A DNA stretch of 64,000 nt from Siccirubricoccus sp. G192 (GCF_019084075.1 NZ_JAHREN010000001.1:1647501-1711500); one strand, 5' to 3'; shown: positions 44,007 to 56,842, numbered from the stretch's first letter. Notes: generated from the sequence alone by a model not told the origin. Made by a program: numbers and translations.

Positions 44007-46508
44007 ATGGGGGAGCGCGCCGTGGCCGCGGAGGAGCCGGTCAACATCCTTCTCGTGGACGACCAGCCCGCGAAGCTGCTCAGCTACGAGGTGATCCTGC
44101 ACGAGCTCGGCGAGAACCTGATCCGGGCCGGATCGGCGCGGGAGGCGCTCGCGCATCTCCTGCGGACCGAGGTCGCGGTCATCCTGATCGACGTCGTCAT
44201 GCCCGACCTCGACGGCTTCGAGCTGGCGGCCATGATCCGCGCGCATCCGCGGTTCGAGCGGACGGCGATCATCTTCGTCTCCGCCATCCACATGACCGAC
44301 CTCGACCGGCTGCGCGGCTACGAGATCGGCGCGGTGGACTACCTGCCCGTGCCCGTGGTGCCCGACCTGCTGCGCGCCAAGGTGCGGGTCTTCGCCGAGC
44401 TCTACCGCAAGACCCGGCAGCTCGAACGGCTCAATGCCGAGCTGGAGCGGCGCGTCGCGGAGCGGACCGCCGAGCTCGAGGCCTCCACCGCGCAGTTGCG
44501 CCAGAGCGAACAGCGCCGCAGCCTGGCGCTCGCCGCCGGCCACATGGGTTCCTGGGACTGGGATCTCCGCACGGGCGAGCAGGTCTGGGACGAGGGGCAG
44601 TACCGCATCTTCGGAACCGAGCCGGGGCGCTTCGCGCCCACGGCCGAGGCCGTGCTGGCCATGCTGCACCCCGAGGACCGGGAGCCGCTCCGCCGGCTCA
44701 CGGCCGAGGCGGCGGAGACGGGCCGCGCCTACGACGCCGAGTTCCGCATCCTCCGCCCGAGCGGCGAGCTGCGCTGGTGCGTCATCGGCGCGGCGCCAAC
44801 GGTGGATGCCGAGGGCCGGGCCACGCGGATCAGCGGCGTCACCTACGATATCACCGAGCGCAAGGCCACCGAATCGGCGCTGCGCGGGAGCGAGGAGCGG
44901 CTGCGGATCGCGCAGGAGACGAGCGGCATCGGGATCTGGGACTGGGACCTCGCCGCTGACCGGATCATCTGGATCGGCGATGTCTATCGCATGTGGGGCC
45001 TCGACCGGAGGCGGCGGGAGTCTTCCTCCGTCACCTTCAGCCGCGTCGTGCACCCGGAGGACCAGCAACGGGTCTGGGACACGATCGAGGCTGCGCTCCG
45101 GGGCGAGAGGCCCTATGAGGCGGAGTTCCGCATCGCCTCGGGCGACGGCGCCGTCCGGTGGCTCGCCGGCCGGGGCGAGGTCATCCGGGATGCATCGGGC
45201 CGCCCGGTGCGCATGATCGGCACCGATATCGACGTGACCGACCGGCGCCGCACGGCCGAGATCCTGGCCGAGGCCAATGCCGAGCTGGAGCGGCGCGTGG
45301 AGGAGCGGACGCGCGAGCGGGAGGCGGCGCTCGCGCAGGTGCACGAGATGCAGAAGATGGAGAGCCTCGGCCAGCTCACGGGCGGCGTCGCGCATGACTT
45401 CAACAACCTGCTCATGGCCGTGCTCGGCAATCTCAGCCTGTTGCGCAAGCGGCTACCCGAGGATCCGCGGACCGCGCGCCTGATCGACGGCGCGATCCAG
45501 GGGGCGGAGCGGGGCGCGACGCTCACCAAGCGCATGCTCGCCTTCGCACGGCGGCAGGAGCTCAAGCCGGAGACCGTGGACGTGGCGCGGCTGGTGGACG
45601 GCATGGCCGAGTTGCTGCGCCGCTCGCTCGGCCCGGCGGTCCAGATCGGCACGGATTTCCTGGACAATCTGCCCGCCATACGGGTGGACCCGAACCAGCT
45701 CGAGCTCGCCCTCCTGAACCTCGCCGTCAATGCGCGGGACGCGATGCCGCTCGGCGGGCAGCTTGCGGTCACCGCCCGGTGCGCAGCCGGAGGCGGCATC
45801 CCGCAGGATCTGGCGCCCGGGCGCTATCTTTGCCTCGCCGTCTCGGATACCGGCACGGGCATGGACGAGGCCACGCTGAAGCGGGCCACCGAGCCCTTCT
45901 TCACGACCAAGGGGGTGGGCAAGGGCACTGGTCTCGGCCTCTCGATGGTCCATGGCCTTGCCGCGCAGTCGGGGGGCGCGATGCGCATCAGCAGCAGCAT
46001 GGGCTCCGGGACCACCGTGGAGCTTTGGCTACCGGTCGCGGAGGGGACCGGCCTCCAGGATTCCGCGCCGCCGGCCCTGGCCGAGGCGGCATCCGCCGCC
46101 GCGCCGCCACGCCCGTGCCGCGTGCTGGTGGTGGACGACGATCCGCTGATCTGCGCGGGCACGGCGGACATGCTGGAGGATCTCGGCCATACGGTGATCG
46201 AGGCCTCCTCGGCGGCACGGGCTCTGGAGGCGCTGCGCTCCGGCGCGCAGGTGGACCTCGTGGTCACGGACCACGCCATGCCGGGGATGACCGGCATGGA
46301 ACTCGCCCGGCAGATCCAGGAGACCTGGCCCGCCCTGCCGGTCCTGCTCGCAACCGGATATGCCGACCTGCCGGAGGGGGAATTCGCCGGCCTTCCCCGG
46401 CTCTCCAAGCCCTACCGGCAGGAGGAGCTGGCTGCCCATATCGCACGGTTGCTGGATTGCAGGCCGCCCTCGAATGTCATCCCGATCGAGGCGGCGCGCT
46501 GCGCCTGA
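44007..46508 (+). CDS. Hybrid histidine kinase, REC-PAS-PAS-HisKA-HATPase-REC
   Basis: 833 residues. An N-terminal receiver (VNILLVDDQPAKLLSYEVIL, D62 in LIDVVMPDLDG) leads by a coiled coil (RLNAELERRVAERTAELEA) to two PAS domains (about 165-285 and 295-410; each ends in DITERKA/DVTDRRR), then a second coiled coil, H463 in GGVAHDFNNLLMAVLGNL, ATPase boxes LNLAVNARDAMP, SDTGTGM and GKGTGLGLSM, and a C-terminal receiver with D755 (VVTDHAMPGMTG). Soluble. Its start is 1 bp from the stop of the poly-HAMP kinase, so the pair is co-expressed; its N-terminal receiver is a natural target for the first kinase (inference). Confidence 0.93.
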   Translation: MGERAVAAEEPVNILLVDDQPAKLLSYEVILHELGENLIRAGSAREALAHLLRTEVAVILIDVVMPDLDGFELAAMIRAHPRFERTAIIFVSAIHMTDLDRLRGYEIGAVDYLPVPVVPDLLRAKVRVFAELYRKTRQLERLNAELERRVAERTAELEASTAQLRQSEQRRSLALAAGHMGSWDWDLRTGEQVWDEGQYRIFGTEPGRFAPTAEAVLAMLHPEDREPLRRLTAEAAETGRAYDAEFRILRPSGELRWCVIGAAPTVDAEGRATRISGVTYDITERKATESALRGSEERLRIAQETSGIGIWDWDLAADRIIWIGDVYRMWGLDRRRRESSSVTFSRVVHPEDQQRVWDTIEAALRGERPYEAEFRIASGDGAVRWLAGRGEVIRDASGRPVRMIGTDIDVTDRRRTAEILAEANAELERRVEERTREREAALAQVHEMQKMESLGQLTGGVAHDFNNLLMAVLGNLSLLRKRLPEDPRTARLIDGAIQGAERGATLTKRMLAFARRQELKPETVDVARLVDGMAELLRRSLGPAVQIGTDFLDNLPAIRVDPNQLELALLNLAVNARDAMPLGGQLAVTARCAAGGGIPQDLAPGRYLCLAVSDTGTGMDEATLKRATEPFFTTKGVGKGTGLGLSMVHGLAAQSGGAMRISSSMGSGTTVELWLPVAEGTGLQDSAPPALAEAASAAAPPRPCRVLVVDDDPLICAGTADMLEDLGHTVIEASSAARALEALRSGAQVDLVVTDHAMPGMTGMELARQIQETWPALPVLLATGYADLPEGEFAGLPRLSKPYRQEELAAHIARLLDCRPPSNVIPIEAARCA

Positions 46509-46612
46509 CCGGCCCCTGAAGGAGGGCCGGTGCCGGGCGCCCGTTCGGGCGCAAGGTCCCGGTCCAGGGCCTCACGGTGGGCGGCCGGGGTTGGCATGAT
46601 GCGGCGGCAACG

Positions 46613-46648
46613 AAAAAGGGCTCAGCCACCGAAGTGGCTAAGCCCTTG
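46613..46648 (-). terminator. Intrinsic terminator of tRNA-Ala
   Basis: On the minus strand: GGGCTTAGCCAC, TTCG tetraloop, GTGGCTGAGCCC, then five T. The stem has one T-G wobble. It lies 8 bp past the tRNA 3' end and is a textbook Rho-independent terminator. Confidence 0.9.
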
Positions 46649-46655
46649 AAAATCC

Positions 46656-46731
<76 letters not shown>

Positions 46732-46937
46732 CCGGGGAGGCGGCGGTATAGCGGCGCTCCGGCGGTGCCGCAAGCCCCTTGGAGCGGCCTTTCCGATATC
46801 CTGCGCGGCGGTCGGATCGGGCTGGCCCGGCCGTGGATTCCGCCGTGCCGGGCGGCGCCGCGGGTGCGGTTCCAGTCGGGCCGCATTTGGTCTAGGTTGC
46901 CCCCTGATGTCGCCGTCTGCCAGGGAGTATCGCGGGC

Positions 46938-47681
46938 ATGGGGAAGGTATATCCGGACGCGAAGGCCGCGCTTGCCGGCCTGCTGCGGGACGGCATGATG
47001 GTCATGTCCGGCGGCTTCGGCCTCTGCGGCATCCCGAGCGTGCTGATCGAGGCGATCCGCGAGAGCGGCGTGAAGGGCCTCACCGTCGTCTCCAACAATG
47101 CGGGGATCGATGATGCCGGGCTCGGCCTGCTGCTGCAGACCCGGCAGATCAGCAAGATGATCAGCTCCTATGTCGGCGAGAACGCGACCTTCGCCCGGCA
47201 ATACCTGGCCGGGGAGCTGGAGATCGAGTTCAACCCGCAGGGCACCCTGGCCGAGCGCATCCGCGCCGGCGGCGCCGGCATCCCGGCCTTCTTCACCAAG
47301 ACCGGGGTCGGCACCGAGGTGGCGAAGGGCAAGCCCACCCAGGAATTCGACGGCGAGACCTACGTGATGGAGCGCGGCCTCTTCGCCGACCTCGCCATCG
47401 TCCACGCCTATATGGGTGATGCGGAGGGCAACTTGGTCTATCGAAAGACCGCCCGCAATTTCAACCCGATGATGGCGACGGCGGCCAAGGTCACGGTGGC
47501 GCAGGTGGAGCACCTAGTCCGCCCGGGCGAGATCGACCCCGACCATATCGTCACTCCCGGCATCTTCGTGAAGCGCATGGTCGTCCTGCCGCCCGGCTAC
47601 GAGAAGCGGATCGAGCAGCGCACCCTGCGCAAGCGTGAGGCGGCGGCTGCTGGCGCCGGCAGCGCCAACTCGGCAGCCTGA
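46938..47681 (+). CDS. scoA: 3-oxoacid CoA-transferase, subunit A
   Basis: 247 residues from [19 protein letters not shown], with CAGGGAG upstream. The CoA-binding glycine phrase [10 protein letters not shown] and [20 protein letters not shown] are typical of subunit A. With subunit B it moves CoA from succinyl-CoA to acetoacetate or a similar oxoacid, in the cytoplasm. The last 20 residues ([15 protein letters not shown]) are an Ala-rich tail. scoB follows after 14 bp, with its own AGGAGG. Confidence 0.93.
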   Translation: MGKVYPDAKAALAGLLRDGMMVMSGGFGLCGIPSVLIEAIRESGVKGLTVVSNNAGIDDAGLGLLLQTRQISKMISSYVGENATFARQYLAGELEIEFNPQGTLAERIRAGGAGIPAFFTKTGVGTEVAKGKPTQEFDGETYVMERGLFADLAIVHAYMGDAEGNLVYRKTARNFNPMMATAAKVTVAQVEHLVRPGEIDPDHIVTPGIFVKRMVVLPPGYEKRIEQRTLRKREAAAAGAGSANSAA

Positions 47682-47695
47682 AGGAGGAGCAAGCA

Positions 47696-48352
<657 letters not shown>

Positions 48353-48362
48353 AGGCTCCCGG

Positions 48363-48406
48363 CCAGGCCTGCGCAGGGGGCTCCCATGTGCCCTGCGCAG
48401 GGCTGG
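48363..48406 (+). terminator. Long inverted repeat after scoB
   Basis: CCTGCGCAGGG (48368-48378) and CCCTGCGCAGG (48391-48401) are perfect complements around a 12-base loop, and the stem extends by CCAGG/GCTGG outside with one mismatch. No T tract. It probably ends the scoAB message; it also lies 130 bp before folE. Confidence 0.6.
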
Positions 48407-48537
48407 CATTCCACCTCCGCACCAAGCATTGCAGCCTTCCCCGGCGGCCCCATCTGTCCGCAGCAAGGCCGCCGTTCAGGCGCCGCGGCGGCCGGATTCG
48501 GGACCGCCAGGAAACGACATCTGGGACGCCCCGCACC

Positions 48538-49179
48538 GTGAACATCGATACCCCGGCCGACCACAGGACCGACAGCAGCACCCCGGTGCCCGAGCGCCCG
48601 ACGCGCGAGGCCACGGAGGAGGCCGTGCGCACGCTGCTGCGCTGGGCCGGCGAGGACCCGAACCGGGAGGGGCTGGTGGATACGCCCGCCCGCGTGGTCC
48701 GGTCCTACGAGCAATTCTTCGCCGGCTATGCCACCGACCCGGTCGAGCTGCTCGCCCGCTCCTTCGAGGAGACGGATGGCTATGACGAGATGGTGGTGCT
48801 GCGCGACATCCGCCTGGAATCGCATTGCGAGCACCATATGGTGCCGATCATCGGCCGGGCGCATATCGCCTATCTGCCGGCCGGCCGGGTGGTCGGGATC
48901 AGCAAGCTGGCGCGGGTGCTGGATGTCTATGCCAAGCGGTTGCAGATCCAGGAGAAACTCACCGCGCAGGTGGCCAATAGCATCAACGAGGTGCTGCAGC
49001 CCAAGGGCGTCGCCGTGGTGATCGAGGCGGCGCATCAGTGCATGACCACGCGCGGCATCCACAAATCCGGCGTCACCATGGTGACCAGCCGCATGCTGGG
49101 CGCCTTCCGCGACGACCCCTCCACCCGCCGGGAATTCCTGGCCATGATCGGCGGCCATCGCGGCTTCGTCGAGGGCTAG
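48538..49179 (+). CDS. folE: GTP cyclohydrolase I
   Basis: 213 residues from a GTG ([14 protein letters not shown]); the ribosome site is weak, so a start a few codons away cannot be excluded. Zinc and catalytic residues are in [21 protein letters not shown] and [31 protein letters not shown] is the family core. It converts GTP to dihydroneopterin triphosphate, the first step to folate. It stands alone between scoAB and tRNA-Ser. Confidence 0.95.
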   Translation: MNIDTPADHRTDSSTPVPERPTREATEEAVRTLLRWAGEDPNREGLVDTPARVVRSYEQFFAGYATDPVELLARSFEETDGYDEMVVLRDIRLESHCEHHMVPIIGRAHIAYLPAGRVVGISKLARVLDVYAKRLQIQEKLTAQVANSINEVLQPKGVAVVIEAAHQCMTTRGIHKSGVTMVTSRMLGAFRDDPSTRREFLAMIGGHRGFVEG

Positions 49180-49707
49180 GAGCCTTTCGACGTGACGGCA
49201 TCCTGGGCTGCTGGGGCTTTCGGATGCGGCGGGCGGTGACGGTTGCCGTGGCAGGCTTCAAGCGGCGGCTCTGGCGAGCCTGAGGAGGTTATGGGCGGTG
49301 GAGCAACGCCCCTTCGCCTCGTGGGGGCCGCGGAGGGGGAATTGGCGGAAGCCCCTGGCGTACTTCCCCTGGCCGAATACCGGCTCGGCGGCCCCGGACG
49401 GCTTTCGTCCTTCGCGCGGCGGCAAAGAGGTCATCAACCGCTGCCATTTCCGGACGGTGGCGACGGACTACTGCCTTGAAGTTCTCGGTCCCGTAGGACT
49501 GACAAATCTCCGCCTTGCCAATGGATGATGGGTCGGAGGTCGCCAGGAACGTGGCGGCGCATCCCCAGGGGCCACCGTTAACCCGCGCAAGGCACCGCTC
49601 GCGAGGCGCGTCTTTTCACCCCATGTATAGTGGCCCAGTGGGGTAGCGCCTCAGCAAGGCCTTGATTTGTCTTGTGTCCCCGGAGTTTCCTCAAGGGCTT
49701 GTTGCGA
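49180..49707. other. Gene-poor stretch between folE and tRNA-Ser
   Basis: 528 bp with no gene I can support. Short frames exist (for example 49298-49528, 76 codons, without a ribosome site or recognisable motif). The codon content is irregular and the right part (49620-49700) is AT-richer than its surroundings. Its position at the 3' side of a minus-strand tRNA-Ser gene is where integrated elements often sit, so it may be a scar, but I see no integrase or clear attachment repeat. Confidence 0.4.
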
Positions 49708-49797
<90 letters not shown>

Positions 49798-50074
49798 GCA
49801 TCGGGACCCGCCGTATAGGGAAACCCTGCACCAGGCGCAACGCCCGCTCTTCGCCTCCGGCACTTTCCGGGTGGGGCAGCGCCAGCCGGGGCGGTTCAGC
49901 CCGGCGTTGACGCCGGCCCGGTCCCATGGCTATACACCCCGCCTCCCGGCGGCGCTTTGCGTCGCCGGCGGCCGTGTTCGGCCGTGCAACATAGAATGAC
50001 CGCCGAGTATCCGCCGCCTGGGGGCAGCGCCGCCCCCGGCACGCAATCCTGGCGCGACCAGTTGGGGCCGCACG

Positions 50075-50392
50075 ATGAATTTCGCAGTGATCCGCACCGG
50101 CGGAAAGCAATACCGGGTGACACCGAACGCCGTCCTCAGGGTCGAGAAGCTGGAGGCCGAGCCCGGCGCCACCGTCACCTTCCATGACGTGCTGGCCATG
50201 GGCGGCGAGGCCGGCCTGACCATCGGCGCGCCCACCGTGGCTGGCGCCAGCGTCACCGCCACGGTTCTGGAACAGACCCGCGGCGACAAGATCCTGATCC
50301 TGAAGAAGCGCCGCCGCAAGAACAGCCGGCGCAAGAAGGGCCACCGCCAGCAGGAGACCGTCCTGCGCATCGCCGCGATCGCGGCGGCCTGA
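50075..50392 (+). CDS. rplU: 50S ribosomal protein L21
   Basis: 105 residues, [31 protein letters not shown], with the C-terminal lysine-rich rRNA-binding phrase [15 protein letters not shown]. It is followed by rpmA after 23 bp, the universal rplU-rpmA pair, and by obgE. The leader upstream, 49798-50074, holds no other gene I can see. Confidence 0.98.
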   Translation: MNFAVIRTGGKQYRVTPNAVLRVEKLEAEPGATVTFHDVLAMGGEAGLTIGAPTVAGASVTATVLEQTRGDKILILKKRRRKNSRRKKGHRQQETVLRIAAIAAA

Positions 50393-50415
50393 GCGAGAGA
50401 TAGGGAAACCTCACC

Positions 50416-50685
50416 ATGGCGCACAAGAAGGCCGGCGGCTCCTCCCGCAACGGGCGCGATTCCGCCGGCAAGCGGCTGGGCGTGAAGCTGTTCGGCGGCC
50501 AGGCCGTGAAGGCCGGCAACATCATCGTCACCCAGCGCGGCACCAAGATGCGGCCCGGCCGCAATGTCGGCGTCGGCCGCACCCATTCCATCCATGCCAT
50601 GGTCGATGGCGTGGTGAAATTCGAGCGCAAGGCCGAAGGCCGGGTCCATGTCTCCGTGGTGCCGGTCCAGCAGGCCGCCGAATGA
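50416..50685 (+). CDS. rpmA: 50S ribosomal protein L27
   Basis: 89 residues, [20 protein letters not shown], the conserved N-terminal arm that reaches the peptidyl transferase centre. [22 protein letters not shown] follows. There is no Firmicutes-type cleaved N-terminal extension. An intrinsic terminator follows 25 bp after its stop. Confidence 0.98.
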   Translation: MAHKKAGGSSRNGRDSAGKRLGVKLFGGQAVKAGNIIVTQRGTKMRPGRNVGVGRTHSIHAMVDGVVKFERKAEGRVHVSVVPVQQAAE

Positions 50686-51768
<1,083 letters not shown>

Positions 51769-51876
51769 GTGGTCCGGTCGCCCGGAGGCGAAGCCGGAGG
51801 GCGTGAACCGGCCCGCAATATACAAGGCAGCCGCCGACTTCGCCCCTGGGCCGGGCGCGTGCTATGCGCCCCGCCC

Positions 51877-53019
51877 ATGGAAGCGCAGAACGGCATGGTG
51901 GCCGCGCCCCCCTCGCTCCGGGACGCGCGGCGCGTGGTGGTGAAGATCGGCTCCGCCCTGGTGGTGGAGGAAAAAACCGCGGCGCCGCGCGACGCCTGGC
52001 TGGCCTCGGTCGCGGCGGATGTCGCCGCCATGCGGGCGCGCGGCGTGGAGGTGGTGCTGGTCTCCTCAGGCGCCATCGCCCTGGCCCGCCGGGCGCTCGG
52101 CCTCACCCGCAAGCGGCTGCGGCTGGAGGAGAAGCAGGCCGCCGCCGCGGTCGGGCAGATCCGCCTGGCCGGCGCTTGGCAGGCGGCGCTCTCGGCGCAT
52201 GGGCTGGCCGCCGCGCAATTGCTGCTGACGCTGGAGGACAGCGAGGACCGCCGCCGCTACCTCAATGCCCGCGCCACCATCGGCACCCTGCTCGACCTCG
52301 GCTGCGTGCCTGTCATCAACGAGAACGACACGGTGGCGACCGCCGAGATCCGCTTCGGCGACAATGACCGGCTGGCGGCGCGCGTGGCCGAGATGATCGC
52401 CGCCGATGCGCTGGTGCTGCTCTCCGACATCGACGGACTCTATACCGCCGATCCGCGCCGCGACCCGGGGGCCGCGCATCTGCCAGTGATCGAGCGCATC
52501 ACCGAGGAGATCATGGCCATGGGGGGCGAGCCGCCACCCGGCTATTCCTCCGGCGGCATGCGCACCAAGCTGATCGCGGCCCGCATCGCCACCGGGGCGG
52601 GCTGCGCCATGGCGATCGCCCAGGGCCAGCGGGACAACCCGCTGCGGGCGATCGAGGAGGGGGCGCGCTGCAGCTGGTTCCTGGCCTCGCCCGAGGGGCG
52701 GTCCTCGCGCAAGCGCTGGATCGCCGGGTCGCTGGCGCCGCTCGGCGTGCTGCTGGTCGATGCGGGAGCGGCACGGGCCCTGCGGCGCGGCTCCTCCCTG
52801 CTGCCGGCCGGGCTGCGCGGCGTGGAGGGGCAGTTCCACCGCGGCGACCCGGTGAGCGTGCACGACCTCGAAGGCCATGAACTGGCGCGCGGCCTCTCGG
52901 CCTATGATGCGGAGGCGGCGCGGCAGATCGCCGGCCGGCGCAGCGAGGAGATCGAGGCGATCCTCGGCTGGCGCGGCCGGGACGAGATCGTCCACCGGGA
53001 CGACCTCGTGCTGCTCTGA
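51877..53019 (+). CDS. proB: Glutamate 5-kinase
   Basis: 380 residues from [20 protein letters not shown]; the second Met (51895) is an equal choice. The amino-acid kinase domain shows [43 protein letters not shown] and [12 protein letters not shown]. The C-terminal PUA domain is seen in [19 protein letters not shown]. It phosphorylates glutamate in proline synthesis. Its partner proA lies 1.05 kb on, with panB on the other strand between them, which is an unusual interruption. Confidence 0.96.
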   Translation: MEAQNGMVAAPPSLRDARRVVVKIGSALVVEEKTAAPRDAWLASVAADVAAMRARGVEVVLVSSGAIALARRALGLTRKRLRLEEKQAAAAVGQIRLAGAWQAALSAHGLAAAQLLLTLEDSEDRRRYLNARATIGTLLDLGCVPVINENDTVATAEIRFGDNDRLAARVAEMIAADALVLLSDIDGLYTADPRRDPGAAHLPVIERITEEIMAMGGEPPPGYSSGGMRTKLIAARIATGAGCAMAIAQGQRDNPLRAIEEGARCSWFLASPEGRSSRKRWIAGSLAPLGVLLVDAGAARALRRGSSLLPAGLRGVEGQFHRGDPVSVHDLEGHELARGLSAYDAEAARQIAGRRSEEIEAILGWRGRDEIVHRDDLVLL

Positions 53020-53051
53020 GATACCGCTACCTTCAGTAAGCCTTTTCTTCG

Positions 53052-53891
53052 CTACCCGGCGGACCGCGCCGCTGCCTTCGGCAGGAAGCAATGCTCCGGC
53101 CCGGGGAAGCGCCGGGCGCGGACATCCGCCGCATATTCCGCGGCGGCGGTGGCGATCTGGCTGCCGAGATCGGCATAGCGCCGGACGAAGCGCGGCGTGA
53201 AATCGCTGAACAGGCCGAAGACATCCTCCGCCACCAGGATCTGGCCATCGCAGGCCGGCGAGGCGCCGATGCCGATGGTCGGCACCGGCAGGGCGGCGGT
53301 GATGGCGGCGGCGACCGGCTCCAGCGTGCCTTCCAGCACCACGGCGAAGGCCCCGGCCTCCGCCATCGCCTCGGCATCGCGCGTCACCTGCCGCGCCTCG
53401 GCTTCCGAGCGGCCGGTCGCGCGGAAGCCGCCGGCCGTGTTCACCGCCTGGGGCATCAGCCCGACATGGGCGCAGACCGGGATGCCGCGCTGGGCCAGGA
53501 AGCGGGTGGTTTCCGCCAGCGCCTCGCCGCCCTCCAGCTTCACCCCGCCGGCGCCGGTTTCCGCCATGATGCGGGCGGCGTTGCGGAAGGCCTGCTGCGG
53601 GCTTTCCTGGTAGCTGCCGAAGGGCATGTCCACGATCACGCAGGCCCGGCCGGCACCGCGCATCACCGCGGCGCCATGCGCGATCATCATGTCGAGCGTG
53701 ACCGGCAGCGTGCTGTCGAAGCCATAGAGCACCATGCCGAGGGAATCGCCCACCAGCAGCAGATCCGTGTGCGGGTCGAGCAGCCGCGCCATCTGGGTGG
53801 TATAGGCGGTCAGGCAGACCAGCGGCTCGCCACCCTTGCGGGCGCGGATATCGGGAATGCTGGTTCGCCTGTTGCGTGGGACCGTGCTCAT
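53052..53891 (-). CDS. panB: 3-methyl-2-oxobutanoate hydroxymethyltransferase
   Basis: 279 residues, the normal PanB size. Metal- and substrate-binding blocks are [43 protein letters not shown] and [12 protein letters not shown], with [15 protein letters not shown] later. It forms ketopantoate in pantothenate synthesis. It lies on the minus strand between proB and proA, with its 3' end 32 bp from the proB stop, so it is probably transcribed from its own promoter at 53892-54066. No panC is in the window. Confidence 0.95.
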   Translation of the reverse strand: MSTVPRNRRTSIPDIRARKGGEPLVCLTAYTTQMARLLDPHTDLLLVGDSLGMVLYGFDSTLPVTLDMMIAHGAAVMRGAGRACVIVDMPFGSYQESPQQAFRNAARIMAETGAGGVKLEGGEALAETTRFLAQRGIPVCAHVGLMPQAVNTAGGFRATGRSEAEARQVTRDAEAMAEAGAFAVVLEGTLEPVAAAITAALPVPTIGIGASPACDGQILVAEDVFGLFSDFTPRFVRRYADLGSQIATAAAEYAADVRARRFPGPEHCFLPKAAARSAG

Positions 53892-54066
53892 CGCTTTCCT
53901 CCCGGGAGCTTGATGGGGTGGCTTTCACGCCTGTGCCGCCGGCCGTCAAGCGCGCGCTTGGTCCTGCCGGCGGACGGCGCCGCGCATTTCCACCACGCCG
54001 ATATTGTTCTAGGGATCACGCCAGCGCCCCTGGCCAGAGGCTCCGGGAGCCGAGAGGATTGCCGCC

Positions 54067-55331
54067 GTGAACGCCATTACCGATGCCATCGCCCGCCAGC
54101 TCGAAGCCGCCGCCCGCGCCGCCCGCGCCGCGGCCGGGGTGCTCGCCCGCGCGCCGCGACCGGCCAAGGACCTGGCGCTGATGGCGGCGGCGGCGGCGCT
54201 GCGCGCCCGCACCCCCGCCATCCTGGCCGCGAATGCCGCCGACCTGGCCGCCGCCGAGGGGCTGACCGCGGCCTTCCGCGACCGCCTCACCCTCACCCCC
54301 GCCCGCATCGAGGCCATGGCGGCGGGGCTGGAGGAGGTGGCGGCGCTGCCCGATCCGGTGGGGCGGGTGCTGGCCGAATGGACCCGGCCGAACGGGCTGC
54401 TGATCCGCCGCGTCGCGCAGCCGCTGGGCGTCATCGGCATGATCTTCGAGAGCCGGCCGAACGTGGCGGCCGATGCCGCCGCGCTCTGCCTCAAATCCGG
54501 CAATGCGGTGATCCTGCGCGGCGGCTCCGACAGCAGCCGCAGCGCCGCCGCCATCCATGCCTGCATGGCGGAGGGGCTGCGCGCGGCGGGCCTGCCCGAA
54601 GCCGCGGTGCAGGTGGCGCCGACGCCCGACCGCGCCTTCGTCGGCGCCATGCTGCGCGCCGCCGGGCTGATCGACCTCATCATCCCGCGCGGCGGCAAGT
54701 CCCTGGTGGCGCGCGTGCTGGAGGAGGCGCGGGTGCCGGTGCTGGCGCATGCCGAGGGGCTCTGCCATACCTATGTCCATGCCGCCGCCGAGCCGGCGAT
54801 GGCGCGGGAAATCCTGGCCAATGCCAAGCTCCGCCGCACCGGCATCTGCGGCGCCACCGAGACCCTGCTGATCGATTCCGCCATCGCGCCCTCGCTGCTG
54901 CCGCTGCTGGTGGAGGATCTCCGCGCGCTCGGCTGCGACTTCCGCGCCGATGCCCGGGCGCGCGCCATCGTCGCGGATCTGCCACTCGCGACCGAGGCGG
55001 ATTTCGCCACCGAATGGTTGGATGCGGTGCTCTCCATCGCCGTGGTGGATGGCGTGGAGGGCGCGCTGGCGCATATCCGCCGCCATGGCAGCGAGCATAC
55101 CGAGGCGATCGTCACGCAGGACGAGGCGGCGGCGCGGACCTTCCTGGACGGGCTCGATTCCGCGGTGGGGATGTGGAACGCCTCCACGCAATTCTGCGAT
55201 GGCGGCGACTCGGCTTCGGCGCCGAGATCGGCATCGCCACCGGCCGGCTGCATGCGCGCGGCCCGGTCGGGTTGGAACAGCTCTGCACCTATCGCTACCA
55301 TGTGCTGGGGACCGGGCAGACCCGGCCCTGA
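54067..55331 (+). CDS. proA: Gamma-glutamyl phosphate reductase, frameshifted
   Basis: About 421 residues after correction, from GTG ([21 protein letters not shown]). Family blocks are [38 protein letters not shown] and the catalytic cysteine region [17 protein letters not shown]. The frame is lost at about 55207-55211. One base is missing after [11 protein letters not shown], where the family has E/D-F-G-F-G-A-E-I. The downstream frame then gives [24 protein letters not shown] and ends GTGQTRP-stop. The break is not at a homopolymer. It reduces glutamyl phosphate in proline synthesis. Confidence 0.92.
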
Positions 55332-55364
55332 AACGCCCGCGAGGGCACTGGGGAAGGGATCACC

Positions 55365-56222
55365 ATGCGCCGCCTGCTGCCTTGCCTCGCCGCCGCCATG
55401 CTGTTCGGCGCGCCCGCCTTCGCCGCCTGCCCCTCCGACGAGGCGGTGGAGCGCCTTGCCCGCACCATGCTGGAGAACCAGCCGGGCGAGCCCCTGGCGG
55501 GCATGACCTCGCTGGCGGATGGGCAATGCGCCCAGGACAAGCTGGTGGCCCTGTTGCAGCGCCAGTTCGGCCGGCCGGTGGGCTACAAGGTGGGCCTCAC
55601 CAACCCGACGGCGCAGCAGCGCTTCGGCGTGACGCACCCCGTGACCGGCACGATCTACGAGGCGACCCTGCGCATGCAGGACGGCGCCGAGGTGCCGGCC
55701 CGCTTCGGCGCCATCCCGGTGGTCGAGGCCGACCTGCTGGTGCGCGTGCGCGACGAAGGCATCAACCAGGCACGCACGCATGAGGAGGTGCTGCGCCATC
55801 TCGACCAGGTGATTCCCTTCATCGAACTGCCGGACCTAGTCATGCCGCCGCAGCGCCTGGACGGGCCGAACCTGGTGGCGATCAATGTCGGGGCGCGGCT
55901 CGGCGTCTCCGGCACCCCCATCCCGGTGCAGGCGACGCCCGAATTCGCCGCCGCGCTGGGCGGCATGACCGTGCGCTTCACCGACGACACCGGCAAGGAA
56001 TTGTCCCGTGCCCCGGGCACCGTGCTGCTCGGCCATCCGCTGAACGTGCTGCCCTGGCTGGCGGAGGATCTGGCGAAGCGGGGCCGCCGGCTGCAGGCGG
56101 GCGACATCGTCTCGCTCGGCGGCTTCTCGCCCGCCCTGCCGGCGGAGGCCGGCCGCACCTATACCGTGCGCTATGAGGGGCTGGCGGCACAGCCGGTCTC
56201 GGTCAGCGTCAAGGTTCGGTGA
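55365..56222 (+). CDS. Exported hydratase/FAH-fold protein (MhpD-like)
   Basis: 285 residues. A signal peptide is clear: [20 protein letters not shown] then ACPSDEA. The mature part follows the 2-keto-4-pentenoate hydratase (MhpD) layout: [46 protein letters not shown], and [17 protein letters not shown], ending [14 protein letters not shown]. Cytoplasmic MhpD lacks a signal, so this copy would act in the periplasm; its substrate is unknown. Its stop overlaps the nadD GTG by 4 bp, which ties it to the proA-nadD operon. Confidence 0.8.
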   Translation: MRRLLPCLAAAMLFGAPAFAACPSDEAVERLARTMLENQPGEPLAGMTSLADGQCAQDKLVALLQRQFGRPVGYKVGLTNPTAQQRFGVTHPVTGTIYEATLRMQDGAEVPARFGAIPVVEADLLVRVRDEGINQARTHEEVLRHLDQVIPFIELPDLVMPPQRLDGPNLVAINVGARLGVSGTPIPVQATPEFAAALGGMTVRFTDDTGKELSRAPGTVLLGHPLNVLPWLAEDLAKRGRRLQAGDIVSLGGFSPALPAEAGRTYTVRYEGLAAQPVSVSVKVR

Positions 56223-56842
56223 CGGCCCAGCCGGGCGTTTGGGGAGACAGCCGCCGGGTCCGGATCGGCCTGCTCGGCGGCAGCTTCAACCCGGCCCATG
56301 CCGGGCACCGGCATGTGGCGGAGCGGGCGCTGCGGCAGCTTGGCCTGGACCAGGTCTGGCTGCTGGTCTCGCCCGGCAATCCGCTGAAGCCGCGGCGCGG
56401 CATGGCGCCCTTCGCCGAGCGGCTGGAATCGGCGCGGGCCATCGCCGACGGGCGGCGGATCATCGCCACCGATATCGAGGCGCGGCTCGGCAGCCGCTAC
56501 ACGGTGGAGACCCTGGCCCTGCTCCGCCAACGCTTTCCGCGGGCGCGCTTCGTGCTGCTGATGGGGGCGGACAACCTCTCGCAACTGCCGCGCTGGCGAG
56601 GCTGGCGGCGGCTGGCGCGGGAGACGCCGATTGCGGTGCTGCCGCGGCCAGGCGAGACCCTGCGGGCGCTCTCCGGCCAAGCGGCCCGGGCGCTGGCGCG
56701 GCACCGCCGGGCTCCGGCGGCGTTGCTGGTCGGGCCGGGGAGGGGCCACGCGCCCTGGGGCCTGGTCCCGGCGCGGGAGCACCCGGCCTCCGCCACCGCC
56801 ATTCGGGCGGCGCGGGGCGCACCGGATGCAGGAATGGTGTAG
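56219..56842 (+). CDS. nadD: Nicotinate-nucleotide adenylyltransferase
   Basis: 207 residues from a GTG inside the stop of the preceding gene. The nucleotidyltransferase motif is [24 protein letters not shown] (G-x-F-x-P-x-H-x-G-H). [25 protein letters not shown] and SATAIR-type end ([12 protein letters not shown]) match NadD. It makes deamido-NAD. It stands before rsfS, the usual nadD-rsfS-rlmH order. Confidence 0.94.
   Translation: MTAQPGVWGDSRRVRIGLLGGSFNPAHAGHRHVAERALRQLGLDQVWLLVSPGNPLKPRRGMAPFAERLESARAIADGRRIIATDIEARLGSRYTVETLALLRQRFPRARFVLLMGADNLSQLPRWRGWRRLARETPIAVLPRPGETLRALSGQAARALARHRRAPAALLVGPGRGHAPWGLVPAREHPASATAIRAARGAPDAGMV

Noticed and set aside
49298..49528. A 76-codon frame after folE as a gene
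   Set aside because: No ribosome site, no recognisable motif and irregular composition; kept only as part of a gene-poor stretch.
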